DNA from: Nitrospira sp.
GTDB lineage: Bacteria; Nitrospirota; Nitrospiria; Nitrospirales; Nitrospiraceae
Reading direction: 5' to 3'
Length of the DNA stretch: 34,931 nt
Assembly (NCBI GenBank): GCA_015903995.1
Contig: JABMDK010000002.1
Location: forward strand, 238,189 to 273,119
Shown: piece by piece, positions 25,992 through 34,931 of the stretch
Position numbering within the stretch: position 1 is the stretch's first letter
Layout: each line of letters opens with the position of its first letter
Position numbers and translations under genes: made by a program
The notes under the pieces: model-generated
Database searches by the model: none
What the model was told of the DNA's origin: nothing
The model's input: only the letters and a program-made list of their open reading frames with translations

Positions 25992-27224
25992 ATGGGTCAC
26001 GAAGAGGAATTGGAAACGTATCGATCCCAACTCCTTGAATCATTGAGCAGCCGGCCCACGATTTGTGGCGTGTCGGATCCTATACAGGTCTATGTCAATG
26101 AGCGGCGTGTTGGGGAGCTTGAAGGCGCAGGGATCGGCGCAGCACTGCGCGTTCAGTGCGTCGATCATATCGAGACGGTACAGCTTCGCGCTGAGGACGG
26201 AACTCTCTTGGGGGGGCTCACTGCCCCCGAGTGTGGATTCAGAACAGACCGTGTCCGGCTTTCCGCTGATACGGTCGAGCTCTCTGTTTACAACATGGCA
26301 CAAGGGGGAACACTCGGTGCACTGCTCATTCCTGCGCCGAGTTTCTGGAGTCGCGCCTGGAAGAGCATTGCAGATGCTGCCGACAGATTAGTCGCCCGCC
26401 GTGCGGAACCGGCAATCGCTTATGGAATGAGAGGGGTCGCCTTCACGCAAGCGTTGTTAGCGATTGCTGTCGTCGGATTGGTCGCTGACCGTATGACGAC
26501 CTGGGGGACCTCGGAGCGCCCGCTGTCTTCGGTCGTCCAAACAGCGACGCTCTCTGCCGCTCCGGCCGCTGACATGGCAAAACTCGAACAGCAGTTACAT
26601 GAGTTGGCACGGATGCAAGCGAAGGTTGATGACGCGCTCGGGTCACAGCAGAAAGGCATGGTGCAGCTGCAACAGGCCATGGTCAAGCTGTCCTCTACGC
26701 AGGAGTCCTTCGAGTCCAATGTGCTGACAGTCAGGGAGGAGATGGAAAAGCGGCTCGAAGCGGTTGGTCACGAGACAGATCGCCAGACACGTCAGATGGC
26801 GAGCCGAGGACGCGTCGAGCAGGAGCAATTGGAAGCCGCGATCCAGAGTCTTACAGCAGACAATGCTCGGCTCTCCAGAGAAGTCGTCAGCTTGGAAGAA
26901 CATAACCAGGCGCTGAAGACTAAGTTGCAGACGGCAGTCGTGAGTGCATCGAAAGCTGTCGATCCGAGCCCTGAGCGGCTCTTGAAAATGGCCGATAGCC
27001 TCCATGCGACTCAGCAGACACCGTTCCTCTTCTGGGTGACCTTCAGTGATGGAACAAGCCAGGAAAGCATCGATAAATGGGTTCATGAAATGAAGGGTCA
27101 CAAGGGAGCAGTCAACGAAGGCTGGCAAGAAGTCCGGATTCTTCCCCCGGCAATCCCACCCGATCGATTTTTGGAGCAGATCAGAGGAGAGAAAATCGTC
27201 AAGGCTGCGCGGATCAATCAGTAG
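25992..27224 (+). CDS. Hypothetical single-TM protein with long coiled coil
   Basis: AAGGAGGTTCT-ATG; N-terminal soluble domain, TM GVAFTQALLAIAVVGLVAD, then Q/E/L heptad-rich region ~MAKLEQQLHELARMQAK...NARLSREVVSLEEHNQALKTKLQ. Confidence 0.75.
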   Translation: MGHEEELETYRSQLLESLSSRPTICGVSDPIQVYVNERRVGELEGAGIGAALRVQCVDHIETVQLRAEDGTLLGGLTAPECGFRTDRVRLSADTVELSVYNMAQGGTLGALLIPAPSFWSRAWKSIADAADRLVARRAEPAIAYGMRGVAFTQALLAIAVVGLVADRMTTWGTSERPLSSVVQTATLSAAPAADMAKLEQQLHELARMQAKVDDALGSQQKGMVQLQQAMVKLSSTQESFESNVLTVREEMEKRLEAVGHETDRQTRQMASRGRVEQEQLEAAIQSLTADNARLSREVVSLEEHNQALKTKLQTAVVSASKAVDPSPERLLKMADSLHATQQTPFLFWVTFSDGTSQESIDKWVHEMKGHKGAVNEGWQEVRILPPAIPPDRFLEQIRGEKIVKAARINQ

Positions 27225-27609
27225 CAATAATGATGCTCCACGAGAGGGGATGTCGATGTTCGTTGTCGGTAAAACGTTCGGATCACATCGAGTCAGCAGT
27301 GGGGCTCTTTATTTCCCGGTGGGTGCTAATCATGAGGTTCACTATTCAGTCAAGCGCTCCAGACTGGACATATTTCGGCTCGCTCATCGAAGTTTTGTCC
27401 GTTGAGTGATGGGAGATGCGATGAGTAGGATAACGCTTGTGAGAAGCGAGAAAACAAGCAACACCAACGGCTCATGCATTCAAGCAGCACATCGACGTTC
27501 GACTTCCAGTCGATTGTGTGGACGACCACGATCAACCAACCCGCATAACACATACGCAAACTGACAACCGAACGATGCAGTCTCTTACCGGAGGAAGAAA
27601 GGAAGGCTC

Positions 27610-28695
27610 ATGAGAATCGCACAAGTGGCTCCATTGTGGGAAAGCGTCCCGCCCAAGCTGTATGGGGGTACGGAACGAATTGTGTCGTACATTACGGAAG
27701 AGCTGGTTGCCCTGGGGCACGACGTCACGCTGTTTGCCAGCGGCGACTCAGAAACAACCGCGCGGCTTGAAGCCATCTGCCCACAGGCCCTCCGGTTGAA
27801 TACCGGTATCTTCAACAGAGACGCTCCGATGATGATGCTTCAGGAACGGGGCCTTGGAGCGGCGAGGGGCTTCGACATTATTCATTCACACCTGGATTTC
27901 ATCGGATTTCCGCTGGCACGGAGGAATACCATTCCGGTTGTGACGACTTTGCACGGTCGTCAGGATCTTCCCGAATTGGAACCGGTCTTCCGTGAGTTTT
28001 CAGAAATGCCCTTGGTGTCCATTTCAGACGCCCAGCGCAAACCGTTGCCTTGGGCCAACTGGGCGGCGACGATCCACCATGGTCTCCCTCGCAACCTCTA
28101 TACGTTTCATCCTCAAGCTCAAGGGTATCTGGCATTTTTGGGGCGGATCTCCCCTGAAAAGCGTCCGGACCACGCAATTGAAATCGCCAAACGGGCCGGT
28201 CTTCCCTTACGAATCGCGGCCAAAGTCGATCCCGCCGACCAGAACTATTTCGAAGCGGAGATCGAACCATTGCTCAACCATCCACTGATTGAGTTCATCG
28301 GAGAGATCTCCGATGCCGAGAAAGACGACTTTATCGGTAATGCGATAGCCTTGGTGTGTCCTTATGATTGGCCGGAGCCCTTCGGATTGGTGTTGATCGA
28401 GGCCCTGGCCTGCGGAACGCCGGTGTTAGCGTACCGACGCGGATCGATTCCTGAAATCATCAATCACGGCGTCACCGGCTTCATTTGCGAGACGGTATCC
28501 GAGATGGTGGACGCTGTCGGACAGGTTTCTCTCATCGATCGACGGCATTGTCGGGCGGCCTTTGATGAGCGGTTTACGGCGGAGCGGATGGCACGCGACT
28601 ATGTGGCGCTCTATGAACGTCTTCTTGAAGACGGAGCCGCGCAAGCCGCACACGCCTTCGCTTCCGAACCGCATAAGAACTTTGGACGAGGCTGA
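27610..28695 (+). CDS. Glycosyltransferase family 4
   Basis: MRIAQVAPLWESVPPKLYGGTERIVSYITEELVALGHDVTLFASGDS; YLAFLGRISPEKRPDHAIEIAKRAG; PEPFGLVLIEALACGTPVLAYRRGSIPEII. Confidence 0.93.
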   Translation: MRIAQVAPLWESVPPKLYGGTERIVSYITEELVALGHDVTLFASGDSETTARLEAICPQALRLNTGIFNRDAPMMMLQERGLGAARGFDIIHSHLDFIGFPLARRNTIPVVTTLHGRQDLPELEPVFREFSEMPLVSISDAQRKPLPWANWAATIHHGLPRNLYTFHPQAQGYLAFLGRISPEKRPDHAIEIAKRAGLPLRIAAKVDPADQNYFEAEIEPLLNHPLIEFIGEISDAEKDDFIGNAIALVCPYDWPEPFGLVLIEALACGTPVLAYRRGSIPEIINHGVTGFICETVSEMVDAVGQVSLIDRRHCRAAFDERFTAERMARDYVALYERLLEDGAAQAAHAFASEPHKNFGRG

Positions 28696-28696
28696 C

Positions 28697-30037
28697 ATGT
28701 CTGACGTACGTACTCATTCACAAGGGGCAGGTTCCACTGCAAGCCGTGCTCGAGGCTGGGAGTTAGTCAAGACGAGAGACTTCGGATTTTTGTTCGCCGG
28801 TCAGACGATTTCTCAGATCGGTGACAGTCTTAATAAGGTCGCGTTACTCTGGTTTGTGTACGACTTAACCGGTTCGGCGCTCAAGATGGCGGTGGTTGGA
28901 CTGCTCCAAACACTCCCCCCGCTGCTGTTTGGGCCGCTCATTGGTGTCTATCTGGATCGCGTTCGAAAGAAGCCGGTCATGATCGGGGTCGATCTTCTCC
29001 GAACCCTGATGGTGCTCTTGATCCCGGTGCTCTTTGCCATGGGGGTCTTGACGCTTGATCGGCTCTACATCCTTGTGTTTGCCACTGCAATCTTTTCTAC
29101 GGTCTTCGGGCCGGCGTTGACTTCTGCTGTTCCTCTGATTGTGCCGAAGGAGCGGCTTATCGCGGCGAATGCGTTATTGCAAACGACGACCAACGTAGGG
29201 CTTCTTGTGGGGCCTGCCGTCAGCGGCCTCGGGATCGCGCTCATCGGAGCGCAAAACGTGCTGTATGTCGATGCGGCCACGTTTTTTATCTCTGCGCTGT
29301 GCCTGTTCCCCATTCGGGTGCATGAAACGATCGACCGTTTCCGTGTTGTAAATAAAGGGTTGACGGAAGGCATCGCCAGCGATTTGCTGGCGGGTTTTCG
29401 CTTCGTGTTCGTCGAGCAGAAGACCGTCACGCTTCTCATGTTGACGGCTACCCTCTATAGCGTCGGCATCAGTGCGTTCGTCTTTCTGCTGCCGGTCTTT
29501 GCGAAAGAGGTGTTGGGTGTGGGGCCCATCCAGCTTGGATGGCTGTGGTCGGCGCTGGGCGTGGGGATGTTGCTGGCCTCTCTCGGCCTGACCTCCATCG
29601 CACAGGGAGATGTGCCCTGGCGTCTGCGATTCATGTCCGGTGCCTTGGCGGTCGGCGGCATTGCCGTTGCGGCACTTGGTTTCTTCGATGCTCCCGTCGT
29701 CGCCGGAGTCTTGATTGCGGTGATCGGAGGGAGCACCGCCATGTTTACACCGTTGGTGTGGACGATGCTTCAAGAGTTGACGCCGTCCCATCTTCTCGGC
29801 CGAGTCTTTACCAGTTTTGCCACGGGAGGAATGGCCTCTTCCATGGCTGGAATGGCCGGTTTTGGGTGGGCGGCCGATCACATCGGTCCTGCCGCCAGTT
29901 TAGGAGGAATCAGTCTCATTCTTCTTTTGACGGCTGCGACCGCGTGGCTCTTCAGCTTCTATAAGGCACACCCCCGAGGATTGGCCGTTTCTCCATCCGG
30001 TTCCTTTACCCCGCAACCAAGTACTGCCCAATCATAG
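28697..30037 (+). CDS. MFS transporter (MFS_3/enterobactin-exporter-like), copy A
   Basis: TRDFGFLFAGQTISQIGDSLNKVALLWFVYDLTGSALKMAVVGLLQTLPPLLFGPLIGVYLDRVRKKPVM; ~12 hydrophobic segments. Confidence 0.9.
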   Translation: MSDVRTHSQGAGSTASRARGWELVKTRDFGFLFAGQTISQIGDSLNKVALLWFVYDLTGSALKMAVVGLLQTLPPLLFGPLIGVYLDRVRKKPVMIGVDLLRTLMVLLIPVLFAMGVLTLDRLYILVFATAIFSTVFGPALTSAVPLIVPKERLIAANALLQTTTNVGLLVGPAVSGLGIALIGAQNVLYVDAATFFISALCLFPIRVHETIDRFRVVNKGLTEGIASDLLAGFRFVFVEQKTVTLLMLTATLYSVGISAFVFLLPVFAKEVLGVGPIQLGWLWSALGVGMLLASLGLTSIAQGDVPWRLRFMSGALAVGGIAVAALGFFDAPVVAGVLIAVIGGSTAMFTPLVWTMLQELTPSHLLGRVFTSFATGGMASSMAGMAGFGWAADHIGPAASLGGISLILLLTAATAWLFSFYKAHPRGLAVSPSGSFTPQPSTAQS

Positions 30038-30075
30038 AAACCGGGTCTCAGGGTCTGGTTGAACGACAAGACAGA

Positions 30076-30098
30076 CGCCTCCGGCTCAACCGGAGGCG
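30076..30098. terminator. GC-rich hairpin downstream of MFS copy A
   Basis: CGCCTCCGG (30076-30084) ctcaa CCGGAGGCG (30090-30098), perfect 9-bp stem. Confidence 0.55.
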
Positions 30099-30221
30099 CG
30101 TCGATCCGATCAACCCACGGCGATGGGGGCTCTCGTCTGCGTGCAGATGACAGAGCATCATGAGCGAGTTACAATGCCTGAGGAAATCTCAGGAGTGATA
30201 TTCACGAGGAGGACTCGCGCG

Positions 30222-31259
30222 ATGATCACATCGTCGAGAGCGCTGATCGTTCTGGGTATAAATTTGTTGGTGCTGGTGCCGATAGGTGCGGGTTCAGCGT
30301 TCTCTGAGACATATGAAAAAGAAGGTGGGACGGAAGCGAAGCCACAGTCTGCTCCTTCGACGAAGGGGGACACGTCCATCGATCACAAAGAAGTCGTGCC
30401 GGAGAAGCATACACCACGTCCGCAACACCACCCACCCGATTCCGATAGCCAGCCAGCGCCGCACAAGCCATCGTCTGAGCCGAAAACGCCGTCGCAGTCC
30501 GGTCCTCCCGCCAAGGCTGATGTGCCGTCCGATTCGGAGATCAAAGAGAAGGAATCAATCAAGGAATCAATCAAGGAGAAAGAACAGGTCCAGGAGAAGG
30601 AGTCAGTCAAAGAGAAGGATTCAGCACACGAGAAGGAGCCGGTCAAGGAGAAGCCACCGGTCAGGGAAAAGCATCCGGCCAAAGAAAAACAGCCGGTCAA
30701 AGAGAAAGAGTCAGCCAAAGAGAAAGAGCCTGTGAAAGAAAAGGAGCCCGCCAAAGAGAAGGAATCGGTCAAGGAGAAAGAGCCGGCGAAAGAGACGCCT
30801 AAGAAAGCACTTGGCTCGCTGATCCTGTCCGTCAAGCTTGCATTAATGGGAGATGCACGGCTCTTCCGCTACGAGATTGAGGTAGAGGACAACCAACAAA
30901 CTCTTATCCTGACCGGGCGCGTCTCGACCGAAGACGACAAGACGGCTGCGACAGAAGTCGCACAGGCTGTCCAAGGCGTCAAAGCGGTCGTGAACAAGCT
31001 CACCGTGGAGAAAGACCTAGCCAAAGCGTTGTTGAAGAAGCAGGACGAAATCCTGACCGCCATAATCAAGGAACGCTTCGCCAAGAGCGCCACCTTGAAA
31101 GCGGCGAACTTCGAGGTGAAGACAGAGGACGGTGTCGTCTTGCTCAACGGCACGGTCCGGTTTCAGGTGATCGCCCTTGAAGCTGCCGAGACGGCTCGTC
31201 AAGTGCCGGGTGTCCGAGCCGTGAACACTGAGAAAATACGGCTGGAAGGTGAGAGCTGA
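30222..31259 (+). CDS. Exported BON-domain protein with K/E-rich (KEKE) low-complexity linker
   Basis: GAGGAGG before ATG 30222; signal peptide MITSSRALIVLGINLLVLVPIGAGSAFS; KEKExx repeats; BON-like FRYEIEVEDNQQTLILTGRVSTEDDKTAATEVAQAVQGVKAVVNKLTV and second BON-like ANFEVKTEDGVVLLNGTVRFQVIALEAAETARQVPGVRAVN. Confidence 0.85.
   Translation: MITSSRALIVLGINLLVLVPIGAGSAFSETYEKEGGTEAKPQSAPSTKGDTSIDHKEVVPEKHTPRPQHHPPDSDSQPAPHKPSSEPKTPSQSGPPAKADVPSDSEIKEKESIKESIKEKEQVQEKESVKEKDSAHEKEPVKEKPPVREKHPAKEKQPVKEKESAKEKEPVKEKEPAKEKESVKEKEPAKETPKKALGSLILSVKLALMGDARLFRYEIEVEDNQQTLILTGRVSTEDDKTAATEVAQAVQGVKAVVNKLTVEKDLAKALLKKQDEILTAIIKERFAKSATLKAANFEVKTEDGVVLLNGTVRFQVIALEAAETARQVPGVRAVNTEKIRLEGES
30538..30795. 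repeat. Degenerate 18-nt (6-aa) coding tandem repeat, (V/A)KEKEx
   Basis: IKEKESIKESIKEKEQVQEKESVKEKDSAHEKEPVKEKPPVREKHPAKEKQPVKEKESAKEKEPVKEKEPAKEKESVKEKEPAKE. Confidence 0.85.
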
Positions 31260-32545
31260 TGCAGGGACGCCCCGGCTCCTTGGCTGGCGCTCCCACCACA
31301 GCGGAGCACATAAGCACCGGCTCGGTCGAGAATCGTCCGCTTCTCCTGACCCGTGATTTCGGACTTGTCTGGTCGGGCCAACTTATTTCACAAATAGGCG
31401 ACGGCGTCTCCAAGTTGGCGCTGCTATGGTTCGTCTATGCGGTGACAGGGTCACCCCTCAAAACCTCTGTGATCGGACTGCTGCAGACGATCCCTCCGAT
31501 CGTTCTCGGGCCTCTTATCGGCGTGTATGTCGATCGTCTCCCGAAAAAGATGCTGCTGATCACCAGCGATGTATTGCGCGCGTTGTTGATCGGGTTGATT
31601 CCTTGTCTCATCCCCGTGGAATCCTTTACGGTGTCGGTGTTGTATGTGCTGGTGTTTCTCCATGCCATTGCCACGGCGGTGTTTGGCCCGGCGCTTACGG
31701 CCGCGATACCGGCATTCGTACCGAAAACGCAGTTTACTGCTGCGAATGCTCTTCTCCAAGGGACCACCAGTCTCGGTATTATCTTCGGTCCGGCACTCAG
31801 CGGGCTCGGCATTGCCGCGTATGGATCACAAGAGGTCCTGTGTCTCAACGCCGCGACCTATATGATTTCAGCGGCGTTTCTTTTGCTGGTCCGGTTTCAC
31901 GCCCCTGTTGTAACAGTTCCGTCGCCGGCTGCCAGATCGACCATGCTGCAAGAGCTGGTCGAAGGATTTCGTTACGGCATTGTGACGCAACCGAGATTGT
32001 TGCTCTTGACGAGCATCGCAGCGCTCTATACGTTCGGGACCAGCGCACTGACTGCGCTGTTTCCGGTATTCGCTCGGAAGATGCTTGGGCTGGGCCCCGT
32101 CGAGGTCGGCTATCTCTGGTCGGCACTCGGCATTGGATTATTGGTCACGTCGATCGGTCTCCTATGGGTGACGGATTGGCTCGTCAAGGATCGCATGCGT
32201 CTGATCATGGCCACCAGTGTGTTGAGCGGTGCCGCGCTGTGTGCGTTGACGGTGACACCTGATCCGTACGTAGCCGGACTCCTCATGGGAGTGATCGGCT
32301 GTGGGATGGGTGCGTTTACCCCGATTGCGTGGGGCATCATTCAAGAGCTCGCGCCAAGCCAGATGATCGGCCGAGTGTTAGGCCTGTATGGAACCGGAGC
32401 CATGACTGCCGCCATCGGAGGAATCTCCGCATTCGGGTGGATTACGGAACAACAGGGCCCTGAAACCGGCCTGCTGGGGATTGCGCTGATTTTCTTGCTG
32501 ACGGCCCTAGGAGCTACCCGACTGAGTCGAGCAAGCACAGGGTAG
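31259..32545 (+). CDS. MFS transporter, copy B (paralogue of 28697-30037)
   Basis: TRDFGLVWSGQLISQIGDGVSKLALLWFVYAVTGSPLKTSVIGLLQTIPPIVLGPLIGVYVDRLPKKM; start overlaps stop of BON gene. Confidence 0.9.
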   Translation: MQGRPGSLAGAPTTAEHISTGSVENRPLLLTRDFGLVWSGQLISQIGDGVSKLALLWFVYAVTGSPLKTSVIGLLQTIPPIVLGPLIGVYVDRLPKKMLLITSDVLRALLIGLIPCLIPVESFTVSVLYVLVFLHAIATAVFGPALTAAIPAFVPKTQFTAANALLQGTTSLGIIFGPALSGLGIAAYGSQEVLCLNAATYMISAAFLLLVRFHAPVVTVPSPAARSTMLQELVEGFRYGIVTQPRLLLLTSIAALYTFGTSALTALFPVFARKMLGLGPVEVGYLWSALGIGLLVTSIGLLWVTDWLVKDRMRLIMATSVLSGAALCALTVTPDPYVAGLLMGVIGCGMGAFTPIAWGIIQELAPSQMIGRVLGLYGTGAMTAAIGGISAFGWITEQQGPETGLLGIALIFLLTALGATRLSRASTG

Positions 32546-32560
32546 AAAAGGGAACTCTTC

Positions 32561-34729
32561 ATGAACGATGTCATTAGATTGAAGGATCAATATTACATCC
32601 GCGCCTCGTCCTCATTGGCGGACGGCCGCACGGAAGTGTTGAAGCAGGGGGAGACCTTCGCGGTCTTTGATCGGTACGGTGACATTCACCAAGTCCTCCC
32701 GGGACCGCAGGGGCTCTATCATGAAGGAACACGGTTCCTGTCCCGATTCGAGCTTTCGCTCGGGGAGCAGCGCCCGATGTTGCTCAGCGCCATGGTGAAA
32801 GAGGACAACGCGCTCGTGCGGATCGACCTGACCAATCCTGACCTGATGCTGGACGAGCAACGGCCTGTGCCACGCGGTACCCTCCATCTGTGCCGTACCC
32901 GGTTTCTCTGGCAAGGGACTTGTCACGAGCGCATCCAGGTGCATAACTACGGGGTCCGGGCCTTCCCCCTTGTGCTGACGATCGCCATAGATGCGGATTT
33001 CGCCGATCTCTTCGAAGCGAGAGGCCGACAGCGGCTTCGTCGCGGGTCGAGGCTCAACACTGTTCGATCGAAGGCAGGACTGGTATTGGGGTACAAAGGA
33101 CTTGATGAGACCATCCGTCGAACCCATATCCGCTGCTCTCCAACGCCGAAGCGGGTGACGTCCGATGGATTGCGGATCGAGGCGCGTGTCCTTCCACATG
33201 CGGATATGACGTGGGAAATCGCGATGTCGTGTGAAATCAAGCCACGGCGGAGTCGGGTCTTTCTCTCGTATGATCGAGCCCAGAGTGAGGCTCACCACAC
33301 GTTACAGAAAGCCAAAGCTGCCGATGCCCACGTCTACACATCGAACGAGCAATTCAATCACTGGTTGAACCGGTCGATTGCTGATCTGCACATGTTGATT
33401 TCGGAGACTCCGCAGGGATTCTATCCCTACGCCGGAGTGCCCTGGTTCAGCGTGCCGTTCGGCCGAGATGGCATCATCACCGCGCTGCAGATGCTCTGGG
33501 TGAATCCGGCCGTCGCGCGGGGCGTCCTGGGGTTTTTGGCGGCGACACAAGCTACGGAAGTTCGACCAGAGCAGGATGCAGAGCCTGGGAAAATTTTGCA
33601 TGAGACCCGCCAGGGCGAGATGGCGGCGCTCGGTGAAATCCCTTTCGGCAAGTACTACGGGAGTGTCGATGCCACACCACTGTTTATTGTCCTGGCCGGT
33701 GCATACTACGAACGGAGCGGCGATCGCCGGTTTCTTGCAACACTCTGGCCGCATATCCGGCTCGCTCTCCAGTGGATCGATCAGTACGGCGATCCAACTG
33801 GTATGGGGTTCACGACCTATGCCAGGCAGACCGCCAAGGGACTGGTACACCAAGGGTGGAAAGATTCCCACGATGCCGTCTTTCATGCCAATGGGACAGC
33901 CGCAGACGGACCGATTGCGCTGTGCGAGGTGCAGGCCTACGTGTATCGAGCCAAACGAACGGCAGCAGATCTGGCTCGCCTGCTGGGGGATTTCGATCAC
34001 GCCGATCGTTTACTGAAAGAAGCGGACTCACTGAGAGAGCGATTTGAGCGAGCCTTCTGGTGCGAGGAGCTCAACGCCTATGCCTTGGCTCTGGACGGGC
34101 GGAGACGGCCTTGCCGTGTACGCTCCTCCAATGCGGGCCATTGCCTCTTTGGAGGCATTGCCGAACAGGGGCATGGAATGCGGACAGCACAAACATTGCT
34201 GACCGAGGACTTTTTCAGTGGATGGGGCATCCGAACGCTCGCCACATCGGAGGCACGCTACAATCCCATGTCCTATCATAACGGGTCGGTGTGGCCTCAC
34301 GACAACGCTATGATTGCCGCCGGTATGGCGGCGTACGGCGACAAGCAAGGTGCCATGAAGGTCTTGACCGGCATCTTCGATGCCAGCTTGTTCATCGAGC
34401 TCCATCGGTTGCCGGAGCTATTTTGCGGATTTGCTCGACGGCCAGGTGAAGGCCCCACGCTCTATCCGACTGCCTGCTCGCCGCAAGCCTGGGCGGCTGG
34501 TGCCGGGTTCCTGCTGCTCCAAGCTTGTCTGGGCTTACAGATCGATGGCACTCGTCGTCTGGTGAGCTTCATCCGTCCCGTGCTTCCGCCGTTCCTCGAG
34601 CGAGTCGAGATTAGGAACCTCTCGGTCGGAAGTGCGCGTCTCGACTTGGTGCTCGATCGTCATGAGAACGAAGTGGCGGTACGGGTAGCCCGTCGAACCG
34701 GCGAGGTGGAGGTCGTGCTCACCATATAG
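32561..34729 (+). CDS. Glycogen-debranching-enzyme-family protein (amylo-alpha-1,6-glucosidase-like, GDE_N_bis + six-hairpin)
   Basis: ETFAVFDRYGDIHQVLPGPQGLYHEGTRFLSRFELSLG; YPYAGVPWFSVPFGRDGIITALQMLWVNP; YNPMSYHNGSVWPHDNAMIAAGMAAYG; LPELFCGFARRPGEGPTLYPTACSPQAWAAGA. Confidence 0.92.
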   Translation: MNDVIRLKDQYYIRASSSLADGRTEVLKQGETFAVFDRYGDIHQVLPGPQGLYHEGTRFLSRFELSLGEQRPMLLSAMVKEDNALVRIDLTNPDLMLDEQRPVPRGTLHLCRTRFLWQGTCHERIQVHNYGVRAFPLVLTIAIDADFADLFEARGRQRLRRGSRLNTVRSKAGLVLGYKGLDETIRRTHIRCSPTPKRVTSDGLRIEARVLPHADMTWEIAMSCEIKPRRSRVFLSYDRAQSEAHHTLQKAKAADAHVYTSNEQFNHWLNRSIADLHMLISETPQGFYPYAGVPWFSVPFGRDGIITALQMLWVNPAVARGVLGFLAATQATEVRPEQDAEPGKILHETRQGEMAALGEIPFGKYYGSVDATPLFIVLAGAYYERSGDRRFLATLWPHIRLALQWIDQYGDPTGMGFTTYARQTAKGLVHQGWKDSHDAVFHANGTAADGPIALCEVQAYVYRAKRTAADLARLLGDFDHADRLLKEADSLRERFERAFWCEELNAYALALDGRRRPCRVRSSNAGHCLFGGIAEQGHGMRTAQTLLTEDFFSGWGIRTLATSEARYNPMSYHNGSVWPHDNAMIAAGMAAYGDKQGAMKVLTGIFDASLFIELHRLPELFCGFARRPGEGPTLYPTACSPQAWAAGAGFLLLQACLGLQIDGTRRLVSFIRPVLPPFLERVEIRNLSVGSARLDLVLDRHENEVAVRVARRTGEVEVVLTI

Positions 34730-34760
34730 CCGAATACTCACCGGTAGGTTTGGAGCCTTC

Positions 34761-34931
34761 TCACTCGTATCTCAATGCTTCGATCGGATTCAGCTTCGAG
34801 GCTTTATTCGCCGGATAGAGGCCGAAGAACAGTCCGACGACGAGCGAGAAGAGAAACGCAGCGAGCACCGCTTGGGTGTTAATGATGGTCGGCCATCCGA
34901 TCATGGTGGTGAGCAGCCGGGCGATGCCGAT
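34761..34931 (-). CDS. C-terminal part of FtsX/MacB-like ABC transporter permease, truncated by window end
   Basis: Reverse strand: [56 protein letters not shown]. Confidence 0.88.
   Translation of the reverse strand: MGIARLLTTMIGWPTIINTQAVLAAFLFSLVVGLFFGLYPANKASKLNPIEALRYE

Noticed and set aside
29174-29881. 235-aa minus-strand ORF
   Set aside because: Antisense to the MFS transporter; charged low-complexity translation.
30538-30795. CRISPR-like regular repeat
   Set aside because: 18-nt periodicity is in-frame coding tandem repeat without spacers; no cas genes in window.
30383-30835. 150-aa minus-strand ORF with FSLTGSFSLAG repeats
   Set aside because: Mirror of the KEKE-encoding 18-nt repeat; the plus-strand frame has signal peptide, BON domains and RBS.
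1-34931. tRNA/rRNA genes
   Set aside because: No cloverleaf-like or rRNA-conserved stretch recognised by eye; tRNAscan-SE/Infernal would be needed to exclude them definitively.

Overview
Bacterial chromosomal window whose gene content and codon usage are consistent with a Nitrospira-like genome (inference, not tested). It is densely coding on both strands. Left to right: 3' end of an SPFH/band-7 protein; a PAS histidine kinase and NarL/LuxR response regulator; a small winged-helix-like protein; a saccharopine-dehydrogenase-like gene bracketed by two ~200-bp direct copies of a dispersed inverted-repeat element; a 27-aa single-TM peptide; mlaA; a second, paralogous 26-aa single-TM peptide on the opposite strand; a glutathionyl-hydroquinone reductase; a two-gene HME-type RND efflux pump; a TPR + FGE-sulfatase lipoprotein/secreted-type protein; a macro-domain protein; an M20 amidohydrolase; a GNAT + cyclic-nucleotide-binding fusion; a zinc-ribbon operon; a serine beta-lactamase-like hydrolase; an MntA/HepT module; a multi-CBS protein split by an apparent small deletion; a scar joining remnants of an AEC permease and a P-type ATPase; a two-gene hypothetical locus (HTH-like protein + single-TM coiled-coil protein); and a glycosyltransferase / MFS / BON-KEKE / MFS / glycogen-debranching cluster, ending in the 3' end of an FtsX/MacB-like permease. 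The best leads are the two unannotated 'YKKSA' micropeptides (absent from the ORF track), the repeat pair around the dehydrogenase, the transporter scar, the split CBS gene, and the hypothetical pair at 25054-27224. No tRNA, rRNA or CRISPR was recognised.
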